Assembly: GCA_033064195.1 (NCBI GenBank) | Contig: JARBJD010000005.1 | Span: 558,001-622,000 of the forward strand | Length of the DNA stretch: 64,000 bases | Origin: Blattamonas nauphoetae | Taxonomy: Eukaryota > Preaxostyla > Oxymonadida | Reading direction: 5' to 3' | Shown here: in pieces, positions 11,196-20,754 of the stretch | Layout of the letters: each line of letters begins with the position of its first letter | Numbering within the stretch: position 1 is the first letter of the stretch | Made by a program: the position numbers and the translations under genes | Notes under the pieces: model-generated | What the model was told of the DNA's origin: nothing | The model's input: only the letters and a program-made list of their open reading frames with translations | Database searches by the model: none

Positions 11196-13787
11196 TTGGT
11201 TCTATTTCAGTTTGTTTTATCCATAACTTCAGGTCTATATCTTTTGTACTCCATAGATTTATTCGATCTGATGGCCAAATATGCTCCGCCATCTTTCTAT
11301 CGCACAGTTCAAACATTTGCAACAATCCTCACAAAGCTTTTGACATTCGTCTGTACGACAATTGTTATACTACTATTGGGTATCATCCCAATCTGTTATC
11401 TCATTGGATGGAGTTTACTTCAAACTGTTACGGTGCTGAAGGATCTTGGGACCACTGTGATTAAGATGGTGCTCACAACGATGGAAGAGCTCCTCTATCA
11501 ACTCAAAAAATCATACACTGATGAGAAATGTGCGTCCTCCCAGAAGAATATGGATTATTATATGACTATAAAGCAAACTTCAACACAATCGCAACCACAA
11601 AAATACTATCTCGAATCTCCCTTCCATAATGGACTTGATCGCATTCTTGCGGCATATTCTGATCCGAGTATCCTCAGTCTGTATCAAAACAATGTGGTTG
11701 TTGGAGTATTCCCAAAGCTCCCAGGACCATTCATTCTTTTGGAACACCTCGTTCTTCTCCCTGCTGTTCTTTGTTCTTCCTTTCTGTTTTCCTGCGTCAG
11801 CTCCTTCCTTTCCATTATCAAGCATGTTTCACCACTTCTACGATATGTTTTTCGGCTCGCACATTCCACACCATTCTCAATCACAGCATTCTGTCGATTC
11901 CCATTTGACTGTGTGATCTTCCTCTTTCGATCATCACATAACCACTCGTTCTACTTGCGTTGGATCTTTCGTCGATATTATGCGATCTTTTGCCTCGAAA
12001 ACTGTTGCACACCTCTGAACGGGCATTGGATCGTCCGGAAAAAACTCCTACGGCGATTCTGGTTCAAATTAAAGCATAAACCAAAGCCAGCCGTCGCCCC
12101 TCGCAAAGCCCAACGGATTGAAAGAAGGAGAATTGCAGAAAGGCTATTACTAAGTCAATACGCAGAAGAGAAAGTAAAAGCCCGAAATCAGAAGACATTC
12201 GTTCCAACATCACTCAAAGACAGATACACATCTACACAAGCGCCACACCATCATTCGGAACTCAATTTATCAGCGTATTTGAAGTATCGGTTCAACATTC
12301 CACATCTCTCAGGTTCGGATGACGACTCCACAAGCTCATCTTTATCAACTTCAAGCACGGATTCTACAAAGTCAAAACAACGGTCTAAAAACAAAACAGA
12401 GTTGTCGACAACGAAATTTCTCAAAAACGAAGCAAAAGAGCTCGAGAACATCGAGATGAAGCTCTGGCTCGCTGATTCAAGCGACTGGAGTGATGTTAGC
12501 CTCAGTATCACGGCGGATGATGAAAGTCTCGATTCTGAAGATGAGAAGATCATCGACGAGCATCAGGCTTGGAATTCGTACACAGGCGAAGCAAACGAAC
12601 TCCCTCTTCCGTCCATCGATGCCGAGATGGTCATACATGATCTTGGAATATGCCCACATGAATGGGAACTTGACAACGAAGGAACAGACTTTTTGGAACA
12701 TGTATTTAACACAAACGAGACCAAGCGGCTAAATCTCCAACATAGAGAACTAAGGAAGAATGTCACTGGAATGGAAATCCTCCAAAGTCTTTCAATTGCT
12801 TGTTGTGGCAAACAGCACTGCATTTTTCATAAAAAGCTCCATAAATCACTCAGAAAGGAAACGCCTCGACAAAGCCCGCCAAAACATGAGCAACCCACTC
12901 TGAAGAAGAATGGGAATCATTACCACATCAACACAGATCAAGACCTCGTCGAGATTCGAGTGGATTATACTCCCGTTTCCGCTATTGTGTGCTTTTTGCT
13001 TGCGTGCATCGATTCACCGATCAACGTCGGAAGTGCAGAGGGTGTCGAAAAATGGAAGAGGGCGAACAATTTCGAGGGAGAGGAAGTGCAAATGCTGTGC
13101 GGACAGAATACAAGTCTTTTCATGTCTCAGGGAAAGGAGCGAGTGGCTCTGTGGCTGACAGACAAGATTGAGGGTGAGCGACTGGTGAATGGAGTGATCG
13201 ACGAGGTGCGCTTCCTCCACTCCAAAGCGTGGCTGAAGTACAAACAAATCATTCGAAAGAAAAGACGCTTGGAGAAGCAGGAGAAGACAGTGAAATCACC
13301 CTTTCTCGTCGAACAAATCAAAACCGTCCTCGGCCTTGTGATGGGCATCGTGCATCTGATGTGGGTCTGTGTCTTCCCCTCAACCGACCCTCTCCGCCGT
13401 CTCTTCCGCCGCTTTCTGGACACCATCTTCACCTTCACAGACACCCTCCAGTGCATCTTCCGCGCACACCTCACAGCTTACGGGCCTCCACTCAACTTGA
13501 CAACGTTCTTGTCGGACTATCACATGTACAATTTGGTCCATAACTTTTATCCGTCGCCAGCGACGAGTGCGTCGGATACGATGAGGGACATGGCTGCATA
13601 CGGGGCGTACCCACATTTTGTGGAGGCGGATGTGTTTGGGCCGAAGAGGGGAGGGTTGAGGGTGGTGAGGAAGAAGTGTGGGCAGAAGAAGACGACAGAG
13701 GAGAAAGAAACGACACTTCAGCAGAGTGAAAAAAAAAAATTATGGTTTGTGGAATTTTGGGTGAAAGATGTTGAACTTAAGATGTGA
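11196..13787 (+). CDS. Large multi-pass membrane protein of unknown function
   Basis: The open frame gives 863 residues, and the true start probably lies in upstream exons. The N-terminal third has several long hydrophobic segments (TTIVILLLGIIPICYLIGWS, LLEHLVLLPAVLCSSFLFSC). A Lys/Arg-rich stretch follows (KLKHKPKPAVAPRKAQRIER), then a Ser/Asp-rich disordered middle (SGSDDDSTSSSLSTSSTDST) and a C-terminal part with further hydrophobic stretches (VLGLVMGIVHLMWVCVF). The layout suggests a membrane protein with a large cytosolic region. No known domain is recognised. It converges with the acidic-protein gene, whose stop lies only 16 bases away, so the two transcripts probably overlap at their 3' ends. 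Confidence 0.65.
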   Translation: MVLFQFVLSITSGLYLLYSIDLFDLMAKYAPPSFYRTVQTFATILTKLLTFVCTTIVILLLGIIPICYLIGWSLLQTVTVLKDLGTTVIKMVLTTMEELLYQLKKSYTDEKCASSQKNMDYYMTIKQTSTQSQPQKYYLESPFHNGLDRILAAYSDPSILSLYQNNVVVGVFPKLPGPFILLEHLVLLPAVLCSSFLFSCVSSFLSIIKHVSPLLRYVFRLAHSTPFSITAFCRFPFDCVIFLFRSSHNHSFYLRWIFRRYYAIFCLENCCTPLNGHWIVRKKLLRRFWFKLKHKPKPAVAPRKAQRIERRRIAERLLLSQYAEEKVKARNQKTFVPTSLKDRYTSTQAPHHHSELNLSAYLKYRFNIPHLSGSDDDSTSSSLSTSSTDSTKSKQRSKNKTELSTTKFLKNEAKELENIEMKLWLADSSDWSDVSLSITADDESLDSEDEKIIDEHQAWNSYTGEANELPLPSIDAEMVIHDLGICPHEWELDNEGTDFLEHVFNTNETKRLNLQHRELRKNVTGMEILQSLSIACCGKQHCIFHKKLHKSLRKETPRQSPPKHEQPTLKKNGNHYHINTDQDLVEIRVDYTPVSAIVCFLLACIDSPINVGSAEGVEKWKRANNFEGEEVQMLCGQNTSLFMSQGKERVALWLTDKIEGERLVNGVIDEVRFLHSKAWLKYKQIIRKKRRLEKQEKTVKSPFLVEQIKTVLGLVMGIVHLMWVCVFPSTDPLRRLFRRFLDTIFTFTDTLQCIFRAHLTAYGPPLNLTTFLSDYHMYNLVHNFYPSPATSASDTMRDMAAYGAYPHFVEADVFGPKRGGLRVVRKKCGQKKTTEEKETTLQQSEKKKLWFVEFWVKDVELKM

Positions 13788-13803
13788 AGTGCGAATAATG
13801 AGG

Positions 13804-15345
13804 TTAGCTATCGTCCAATAGCCCTTCTTCGGTTCCTTCCTCTTCCTCCTGCCCTTCAAACACTTCTCCTTCGTCCCCCTCTTCACCGTTCGGTTCTCCT
13901 TCCTCTTCCTCCTGCCCTTCAGAACCTTCTCCTTCATCTTGTCCTTCACGGCCTTCGCCTTCGTCTCCCTCTTCACCGTTTGGGACTCCTTCGTCCTCTT
14001 CACCTGGTGCGCCTTCATCTTCAACGTAATCATCGCCAGTCCTTTCTTGCTCTTCGTATTCCTGTGGTGTGTCCTCTCCTTCTTCAACAGTCTGCTCTTC
14101 TCCTTCATTTTCTGGCTCTCCACCTCCTTCCTCACCAACATCCTCTTCCCCTTCTCCATCCACACCTTCTTCCCCTTCTCCTTCTTCTTTGTCTGCATCG
14201 TCTTCTTCTGGCTCTTCCTCTTCTCCCTCCCCAAAAGTCCGCATCTCCCTTTCTTGCACATCACCCGTCTCCTCCTCTTCTGCCTCCTCGCCGCCCTCTT
14301 CCTCTTCGCCCTCTTCGCCTCTGTCCTCCTCTTCTTCACCCTCATCGCCTCCTTCCTCTTCCTCTTCCCCTTCGTCCTCTTCTCTGTAACTGCCATCGAA
14401 TCGGCTTGTTTCGAATTCGGATCCCGCGCTCTCCAACTCTTTTCTTCGCTTGTCGATCTCAGCTTTCTGTTCTTCCGTCAGTTCTGTCGTTTCCTTCGGT
14501 GGTTCTTCAATCAGCTCACCCCGTTCCATCTGCTCGGCTTCTTGCTTGATTACGAGCTCGTTCTTTCCACCATCACTTCCAGCAGCAAATGTATCGGCTT
14601 CTCCAATCTCGTCGAGGATATCTTCTCCTTCGATGCACTCTTCTTCAAGGCCTCGCCTCCGATTTTTGGTTCGTCGTCCTCCATCCGCTGATCCGTCTGA
14701 TAACACACTTTCGTCTTCTTCTTCCATCACCATTCCGGTCATTTGGGCGGGGGCTGAGTGTGCTTTCACGTACGATCCGGCATGGCCGAGATTCGATGAA
14801 GAGGTCTGCGACCCAGAGTCAGTCCCTGTTTCTCCAGATTCGCCTGAAGATCCATATTGTTCGTCACTCCTAACCATGTCGGCATATATTTGATCCTGAA
14901 GGTATGTCTTTGAAACATTTTGGACAGTATCTGAGAATTTCCCGAGGGTGAGATGCATTTCACCCATTAACGACGGAATAACCTCTTCGCAAAGGAGGGT
15001 CTTCACTTGGTGTGGTGTAATGACTGACGGTATTGTGGATGGGTCATTTACAGGCATGTCGCGTGGAAGAAGAGTCTTAATTCTGTGTGCGAAACCGAGA
15101 ATCACTTTTTGAAGAAATTTATTGAAGACTGTGTCTTCAATGTTGTCGTTTGATGTTGAACCTGGAGCAGTCGATTCAATAGGAGCGACTTGGAGCGATT
15201 CAAATGAAGAGAACTTGAATGGACGAGAAAAAGTATTGTCGATGATAAATCGAGAATGAGGGTTATAAGAACATAATGAATAGGCAAAAAGTACAGAAAA
15301 AGATGTGTATATAGCAAAAAATTGTCTGTCAAACGGATTCTCCAT
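13804..15345 (-). CDS. Acidic low-complexity protein
   Basis: Reads leftward for 513 codons from ATG 15343-15345. The N-terminal third is ordered-looking, with helices such as NKFLQKVILGFAHRIKTLL and HQVKTLLCEEVIPSLMGEM. The C-terminal half is almost wholly Glu/Gly/Asp. Its last ~65 residues carry an imperfect duplication built on PNGEEGDEGE and EGQEEEEG, so the tail has grown by repeat expansion. The start is uncertain: the first ~55 codons include a pyrimidine-rich stretch that could be an intron. Highly acidic tails occur in histone chaperones and nucleolar proteins, but no specific domain supports that here. The antisense strand is open because of the composition and is not a gene. Confidence 0.7.
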   Translation of the reverse strand: MENPFDRQFFAIYTSFSVLFAYSLCSYNPHSRFIIDNTFSRPFKFSSFESLQVAPIESTAPGSTSNDNIEDTVFNKFLQKVILGFAHRIKTLLPRDMPVNDPSTIPSVITPHQVKTLLCEEVIPSLMGEMHLTLGKFSDTVQNVSKTYLQDQIYADMVRSDEQYGSSGESGETGTDSGSQTSSSNLGHAGSYVKAHSAPAQMTGMVMEEEDESVLSDGSADGGRRTKNRRRGLEEECIEGEDILDEIGEADTFAAGSDGGKNELVIKQEAEQMERGELIEEPPKETTELTEEQKAEIDKRRKELESAGSEFETSRFDGSYREEDEGEEEEEGGDEGEEEEDRGEEGEEEEGGEEAEEEETGDVQEREMRTFGEGEEEEPEEDDADKEEGEGEEGVDGEGEEDVGEEGGGEPENEGEEQTVEEGEDTPQEYEEQERTGDDYVEDEGAPGEEDEGVPNGEEGDEGEGREGQDEGEGSEGQEEEEGEPNGEEGDEGEVFEGQEEEEGTEEGLLDDS

Positions 15346-15538
15346 CCCACGTCATCAGTAGATGGACGAAGTAGTCAACTGGTGAGACGGGCTGATAAAG
15401 AAAGATTTTTGAAAAAGATGAAGTAAAGATTCGCTGAAGAATGATGGATGATATGTCCGCCTCCCAGCCAAAAAGTGGGTTAGACGTCATTTTCAGAACG
15501 AGCAACCGTCCAAAACGAAATGTGGCCCAAGGTGATCA

Positions 15539-16402
15539 ATGATTTCCGTCTGCTTAATCGCGTCTTTCTTTGCTGCCAGTCCACTTGTGGAGCGCATCAA
15601 CAATAACCCCGCAAACACATGGAAAGCCCGTGACTATCCTGCAAATATCATCAGCATCGCAAAAGCTAAAGAAAACATTAAATTCCCAGAAACGCAAACC
15701 GCCAAGAAAAGCTTTGCTCCCCTGTCCACAGGAGACTTCCCAGAGACATTCAATTGTGGAGAGCGTTGGCCCGGTAGTATCGGTCCAGTTCGCGACGTAG
15801 GAACGTGCGGAGGATCATGGGCGTTCGCCACCGCAAACGTTGTTGCTGCAAGACTCTACACAATCAACAAGGGAGTTGGTCCCCTGTCCCCACAAGATCT
15901 TGTGTCGTGCTGCGATGATGCATATGGTTGCCAAGGAGCCGATATTGAAGTTGTATGGCATCATCTCCATTATGGCGGAGTTACCACTGAAGAATGCATC
16001 CCATGGGTCTCCGGATATGGCCGTGTTCCCCTCTGCCCAGCCCACTGCAAGGATGGGTCAAACATCACCAGACAATGGGTTAAGAGTTACACCATGATCG
16101 AAGGAGGCGAACCAGCTATGATGAAGCAAATGATGGAAGAGGGACCAATTGTTGGTGGATTCATGATGTTCGCTGATTTCCTGCAATACACCAGCGGTAT
16201 CTATCACTATGTCGAAGGAGGATTTATTGCTGCCAACACAGTGATGATCTTTGGATGGGGAGTCGAGAACGGTGTGAAATACTGGAACTGCATGAACAAT
16301 TGGGGACCATACTGGGGAGAAAATGGGTTCTTCCGTATCCAGAGAGGAATCAACACTTGTTCCATCGAGGGGCTATCAAGCGCCGGTCATTTCTATTTTT
16401 AG
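15539..16402 (+). CDS. Cathepsin-B-like C1A pseudoprotease
   Basis: A single open frame of 287 residues. It starts with a likely signal peptide (MISVCLIASFFAASP), then a short propeptide and a papain-fold domain (FNCGERWPGSIGPVRDVGTC onward). Family Cys residues and the GWG and NNWGPYWGENGFF motifs are present. The active site is replaced. The oxyanion-hole Gln is Val87 (RDVGTC for RDQGSC), the nucleophile is Ser93 (GGSWAFA for GSCWAFA) and the catalytic His is Asn233 (AANTVMIFGWG for the usual HAV..GWG). The Asn of the triad (Asn253) is kept. The fold should be sound and the enzyme inactive or very altered. Secretion or lysosomal location follows from the leader. It ends at TAG; the pyrimidine-rich downstream is probably UTR. 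Confidence 0.92.
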   Translation: MISVCLIASFFAASPLVERINNNPANTWKARDYPANIISIAKAKENIKFPETQTAKKSFAPLSTGDFPETFNCGERWPGSIGPVRDVGTCGGSWAFATANVVAARLYTINKGVGPLSPQDLVSCCDDAYGCQGADIEVVWHHLHYGGVTTEECIPWVSGYGRVPLCPAHCKDGSNITRQWVKSYTMIEGGEPAMMKQMMEEGPIVGGFMMFADFLQYTSGIYHYVEGGFIAANTVMIFGWGVENGVKYWNCMNNWGPYWGENGFFRIQRGINTCSIEGLSSAGHFYF

Positions 16403-17966
16403 ATGAACCTGGTGACTCCACACCAACCTATCGAAGGCAACACACTTGACTCGCCTGTTTGTTCGAGAAGCTACCTCCAAATCTACTTTCACTATTTGTT
16501 TTCTTGACTTCAGCACTCAACTTCTTAATCATCTTTTTTTGTCGAAATGATCAGAAGAACTGATTTCTTACAGAGATGAACGATGGCAGCTAGCATCTGT
16601 TGAGACTTTTTCTCACTGTTGAATCTCAACGAGAATGAAGACCCTTTTTCGCTTTTTTTCACATCGAATCGGTCTGTTATTAATGATCTCCTCATTTCGC
16701 ATTGCACACATTCAAGCAGTCATCTTATTTATGGAATAAAATGCCTCGAAACCAGGGAGTCAACACAACGCCCAAAATTTTTTATTTGGATCACCTGATT
16801 CATTCTCATCGATTCTCAAATTTATTGAATTGTTTCACATTGAATCTTCAAATGTCTTCGGAACGTGCAGATATTATGTTCATCGCTCTCCTTCAGGAAG
16901 AAGCGATGCGATTCGCAGGTATCTCACAACTAAAATCTTTCATGCTTCATCAACGAAATTCGCATCTATTTCTGTATATGTAGATATGATTGAGAGTGTA
17001 AACTCCATCGCAAGGATGCACGAACCATTCGCTGTTGAAGAATTGTGCGAATCCACGATGACTACACACTTTCGAATTTTTTGAAATAAATCAGACAACA
17101 AAACCAAATAAGAAGTGAGATCATACGACGCATCTAAATTTCTCTTCTAACGAGCTCTATAGTGATAAACGGTCACAACTTTCTTCTGTCGTCATTATCT
17201 ACGAACATGTGAGGTTTCTGTTTTGTTGAACTGGAAATTATCAGACAGTGAATGTTTTGATGCTGAAACTGGAGCTTGAAGGACAAACAACCAAAACACG
17301 GTGATATCCGACATTGTGATCAGATCGCAGAAAATGACTTCCCAATGTCTCGTGTGTCATTCAAAAGAATCTTATTCGACTCTGTTCTTGTTTTTAGTGA
17401 TATAACGTCCCGAGTTTATTCTCGCAAAGGATATGGTCGACTTCAGAAGTTGGTTCGAAGCAAACACGGGAACTGAATGGCGACTGACTATTGTCATGTC
17501 TGAAAATGTTGATAAAAAGGGATCAAACACGACCAAGTTGGATAAATATGTCTGGTTCCGTCTAAATGCGAATCGCAGTGAACTGTCGATTGGAGTCTGT
17601 TTCTTTTGTGATTGACTCAGAATGGCATAGGTTGGGAGACGATTCCTGAAAACAGATAAGATTTGTGCGATTGTTTGATTGACCATGTCCTTTGGATGAG
17701 ATTGAAGATAGAAATCGCCTGATTTTGACCGGATTGGTTTGAGGAGTGTATTGTCCGAAAAAATGTGTGAAATGAGTTGTCAACACCGATGATATGGTGT
17801 TTGGTTTGATCACTAGTTTACTTGTTGGAGATCAGGATAAAAGAATGGACTTCCTTTTCTTGCGAACCAATATTCGACGAGAGAGCTGAATTTGTGAGAT
17901 ATTTGATGAGAATGTGACATAATCTGATATTTATTAGTGGAAGACTGACTTTCTGCGATTGATAAG
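16403..17966. other. Intergenic, one weak small ORF
   Basis: About 1.5 kb without a convincing gene. A 60-codon frame at 17433-17615 (+) encodes MVDFRSWFEANTGTEWRLTI and so on. It might be a small protein or an exon, but nothing around it supports this. The rest is AT-rich with frequent stops in all frames. Confidence 0.35.
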
Positions 17967-18780
17967 GTCTCAAAAGAAGATGCAATCGAAACCAATTTTC
18001 TGAAATGGGCGAGCGAAATGAAACGAACAAGGAATGAAATGGCAAAAGAAAGGTATGAGACGTGATCTCCTCTTCCTTCTATTGGTCACGACTCAATCTG
18101 GTGTGTTTTTGAGGATAGTGCGAAGTCATCGTGGATTCGCACAATTTGAAATCTTCTCTCGCGCATACTGTCACATTATCGGAACTTCTAGTCCCAGAAC
18201 ACGGCTTATTCCAATAATTGAGATGTTGGAACAACAGGAAGGAGAATTTTGGATGCTAGAAACTGCACGACACACTCACAAAACTATCGAAGCAGAACTT
18301 GTCAATATTGTCAAAGAAATGTTCGATCTCATTGACAACGATATTCTCCCGTTCCAATATACGAGTGACTTACAAGTACGTTTCCTCAAACTGTGTGCTT
18401 TCTTCTCAACCACTATTTTTGTTCACTCTTCCAGGAAGGGAGATGTTTCGTGCTATTTAGCTGAGACCAGTGAACAATCAATCTCTTCCCAGTACCTCCA
18501 CCAGACACTTCTTGCATATACGGCTGGTTCTCAGATTGCACATGCTAATCTCCCTCCATATGATCCCTGTTGTCTTCGTCTTGCTTTAAGCTTCTCGACT
18601 TTCTACCATAAAAATCTCGATAAAGAAAAAGGGTTCAAGATTGCGAAAGAGGCATTCGATTGTGGAATTTGCGAGGTAGAAGATCTTCAGCTCGAAACAA
18701 TCACAGAAATCAACACTCTCATGCAGCATCTCAAAGATAATCTTACACTTTGGTCATCCGATGAGAATGATAAGGATTAG
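17967..18780 (+). CDS. Divergent 14-3-3 protein
   Basis: Three exons are visible: 17967-18052, 18114-18392 and 18435-18780, with introns of 61 nt (GTATGA..TTGAG) and 42 nt (GTGTGC..TCCAG). They join to 236 residues without frame loss. Helices match 14-3-3 in order: KEDAIETNFLKWASEMKRTR, IFSRAYCHIIGTSSPR, VRFLKLKGDVSCYLAETSEQ, then LALSFSTFYHKNL and LMQHLKDNLTLWSSDENDK. The phosphopeptide-groove residues are partly changed: the usual RRASWR reads TSSPRT, and KGDYYRYLAE reads KGDVSCYLAE. This suggests altered ligand binding. 14-3-3 dimers bind phosphoserine proteins in the cytosol. The true start codon, probably in a short exon upstream, was not found. Confidence 0.85.
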
Positions 18781-19069
18781 ATTCAATACATTCTCCCGTA
18801 TCCTCAAAGATACTCTTTCATCATCATCTCTTCTCTGTTCTCTTTGTGGGAGTCGGTACCATACTCCTGCGTCCTTTTTTGTCACAATTTTGTTTCAGTC
18901 GTCGCTTTTCCAGAAGTATCTTATGTTTTCTACAAGATGGATGAAGACAGAACTCAAAGTTTGGGATGATAAGAAAGCTTTTTAAATTTGCAGGAGATAT
19001 CGAAACTGAGCGGAAAGATAAAGCCATGTTAGCATTTCCGTTTCCATACATGAAGTCTGCATTGGAAAA

Positions 19070-19229
19070 CACGTGAATATGAGACACATCCATCTGTGAA
19101 AGATCTCACATGAATCCATTCGTGTCACAATGGGACTGTTCGCTGATTTCCTCCGCTACAGTACTTCCATTGCTTCATGATTGTTTCTAATCCACAATTC
19201 ATCACCGATGCAAGAGAATTCAACGAGTT
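19070..19229 (+). repeat. 160-bp dispersed repeat, copy 1
   Basis: This stretch matches 46201-46363 in inverted orientation with only a few differences. Both copies contain CACGTGAATATGAGACAC and CAATGGGACTGTTCGCTGAT. In both, the reading frame NPFVSQWDCSLISSATVLPL is kept, so the repeat is probably a fragment of a multi-copy gene family rather than a non-coding element. Confidence 0.75.
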
Positions 19230-19587
19230 CGATGTGAGTTCTCGAATGATTGTTTCGATCCAGATGAGAAATCTCCTGAATGTTTCGACAAAGGAAACAT
19301 CAGGATCGAGTCGAAATCGTCCAACTCAAGATCGGAAAGAAGACTCTTCTGGGGACACTCCCATTGTCGATCAAACCATTCTCGAAATAGTTTTGATGTC
19401 CATTGGTGTTGAAGCTCTCTGTGACGAATCGATAACGTATTCCACCTCTGAATCGAGTGGTTCGTGTGGAACTGTCTGTTTGTCGTCGGATTCGTTGTTG
19501 AATCCTGTTAGTTCTTCTTCCACACTTTTCACACTTTCCTCTCATTCAGTCGAACATCTCATCACTTCTCGAAGTTTTGCAATGTGA
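19177..19587 (+). pseudogene. Fragment of a lineage-specific protein family
   Basis: A 136-codon frame, with the repeat at 19070-19229 overlapping its start, has coding-like composition (IQMRNLLNVSTKETSGSS, QTILEIVLMSIGVEALCDES, DSLLNPVSSSSTLFTLSSHS). It lacks a proper ATG and an upstream continuation in the same frame. Because the 5' part is duplicated at 46.2 kb without this frame, I read it as a broken piece of a repeated gene. No function is assigned. Confidence 0.4.
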
Positions 19588-20754
19588 TGATGAAAATATT
19601 ATTGTGGACACACTCCGAGAGTTGCAGAAAGCGGCATCTGGTGTGTGATTTTGTTGTTTTCATCGATTTGTTGCTGACTGTCTTCGATGTTTTGGATGTG
19701 CTTCAGAAAATGGGTCAGGTGACAGTTTCGATGATTGGTGTCGATTTCTGTCTCCATTGTGTTGTGTCGCACACTCATCTGGACTTGTGGTCTCGTTTTC
19801 TGTTTTGATGATTGTTGTTTGTGGCTTTGATTTCAGGTGGAACTGATGAAATTGGTTTCGATTCTTTGTTTGTGGTTTTCTTGGTTGTGATGATGGATGT
19901 CTTCATTTCTTACTTTTTTGCTTTCTTTCAGATTCGAAATGGGTGATTCTAAATGAAATGTTACTTTACACTATGGTGCGTTACAAAAAATTAAAAATTG
20001 CACAATTTGCATTCATCTGCTTTCAGGACTGAAAAGTGCTAAATTTTGTAGATTTTGCTTTGATCGCGTTCGATTGAGCTCTTATAGGATCTGGACATTT
20101 TATCACTTTTTTTTCTTCACAACGTTTCAGAAATCAAAGAGGTGGTGGTAAACGACATAAAAAAACGGATTTGTGAGAGAAATGCGAATTGAAAACATAT
20201 ATCATCCAAAAAACCGTGAAAAGCTTATTTTGGATATCTCACTTCAAACATAAAAGATCTCTATGAAATTTCTGGTGTGTGTCAGAATGGCGTGTTTGTG
20301 ACGTGGAAATGAAGGAACGACACTTTTAATGGTTTGCTACAGAGGAGGGAGGCAGATCAGAAAACGCAAGTTCACTGTGAGAAGAGAAGAACGAGACTAC
20401 CAGATCTGAATGATACAGCTGAAGGAAAAGAGATGAAAAAACTCGAAATCACAATAAAACATAGAGATGTCAAGTGTCATTGATAGATCTGAGTTGAAAT
20501 AAAACGGACTTGGAAAGCGAAGATGAGAATATATACACTGTTCAAACGATGGAGGTCAGCTTCAAATGATGTGTTAGAACGAGGTACTTGCACAATTTTG
20601 GGGGAACGTGTTAGTTTGAGCGAAGAAGGATCGCTGAAAGAAGAAATCAGACGGAAAAGATTGGATGAAGAGTCAGAAAAATGGAAAACACCTTAATCAT
20701 GTCGAATGAAGGAGAATATGAGCGCTCTGAAAATTGTATTGAGTTTCTGCTCAT

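Larger units (their letters stand above)
18781..20754. other. Gene-poor stretch with a decayed fragment
   Basis: Apart from the repeat at 19070-19229 and the relic frame at 19177-19587, I see no gene. From 19.8 to 20.7 kb the sequence is AT-rich with stops in every frame and no obvious RNA gene or repeat. The first 200 bases after the 14-3-3 stop are pyrimidine-rich and are probably its 3' untranslated region. Confidence 0.4.

Noticed and set aside
13939-14691. Hydrophobic + strand ORFs of 250 and 189 codons
   Set aside because: They are the complement of a Glu-rich coding tail, which reads as Phe/Leu/Ser in other frames.
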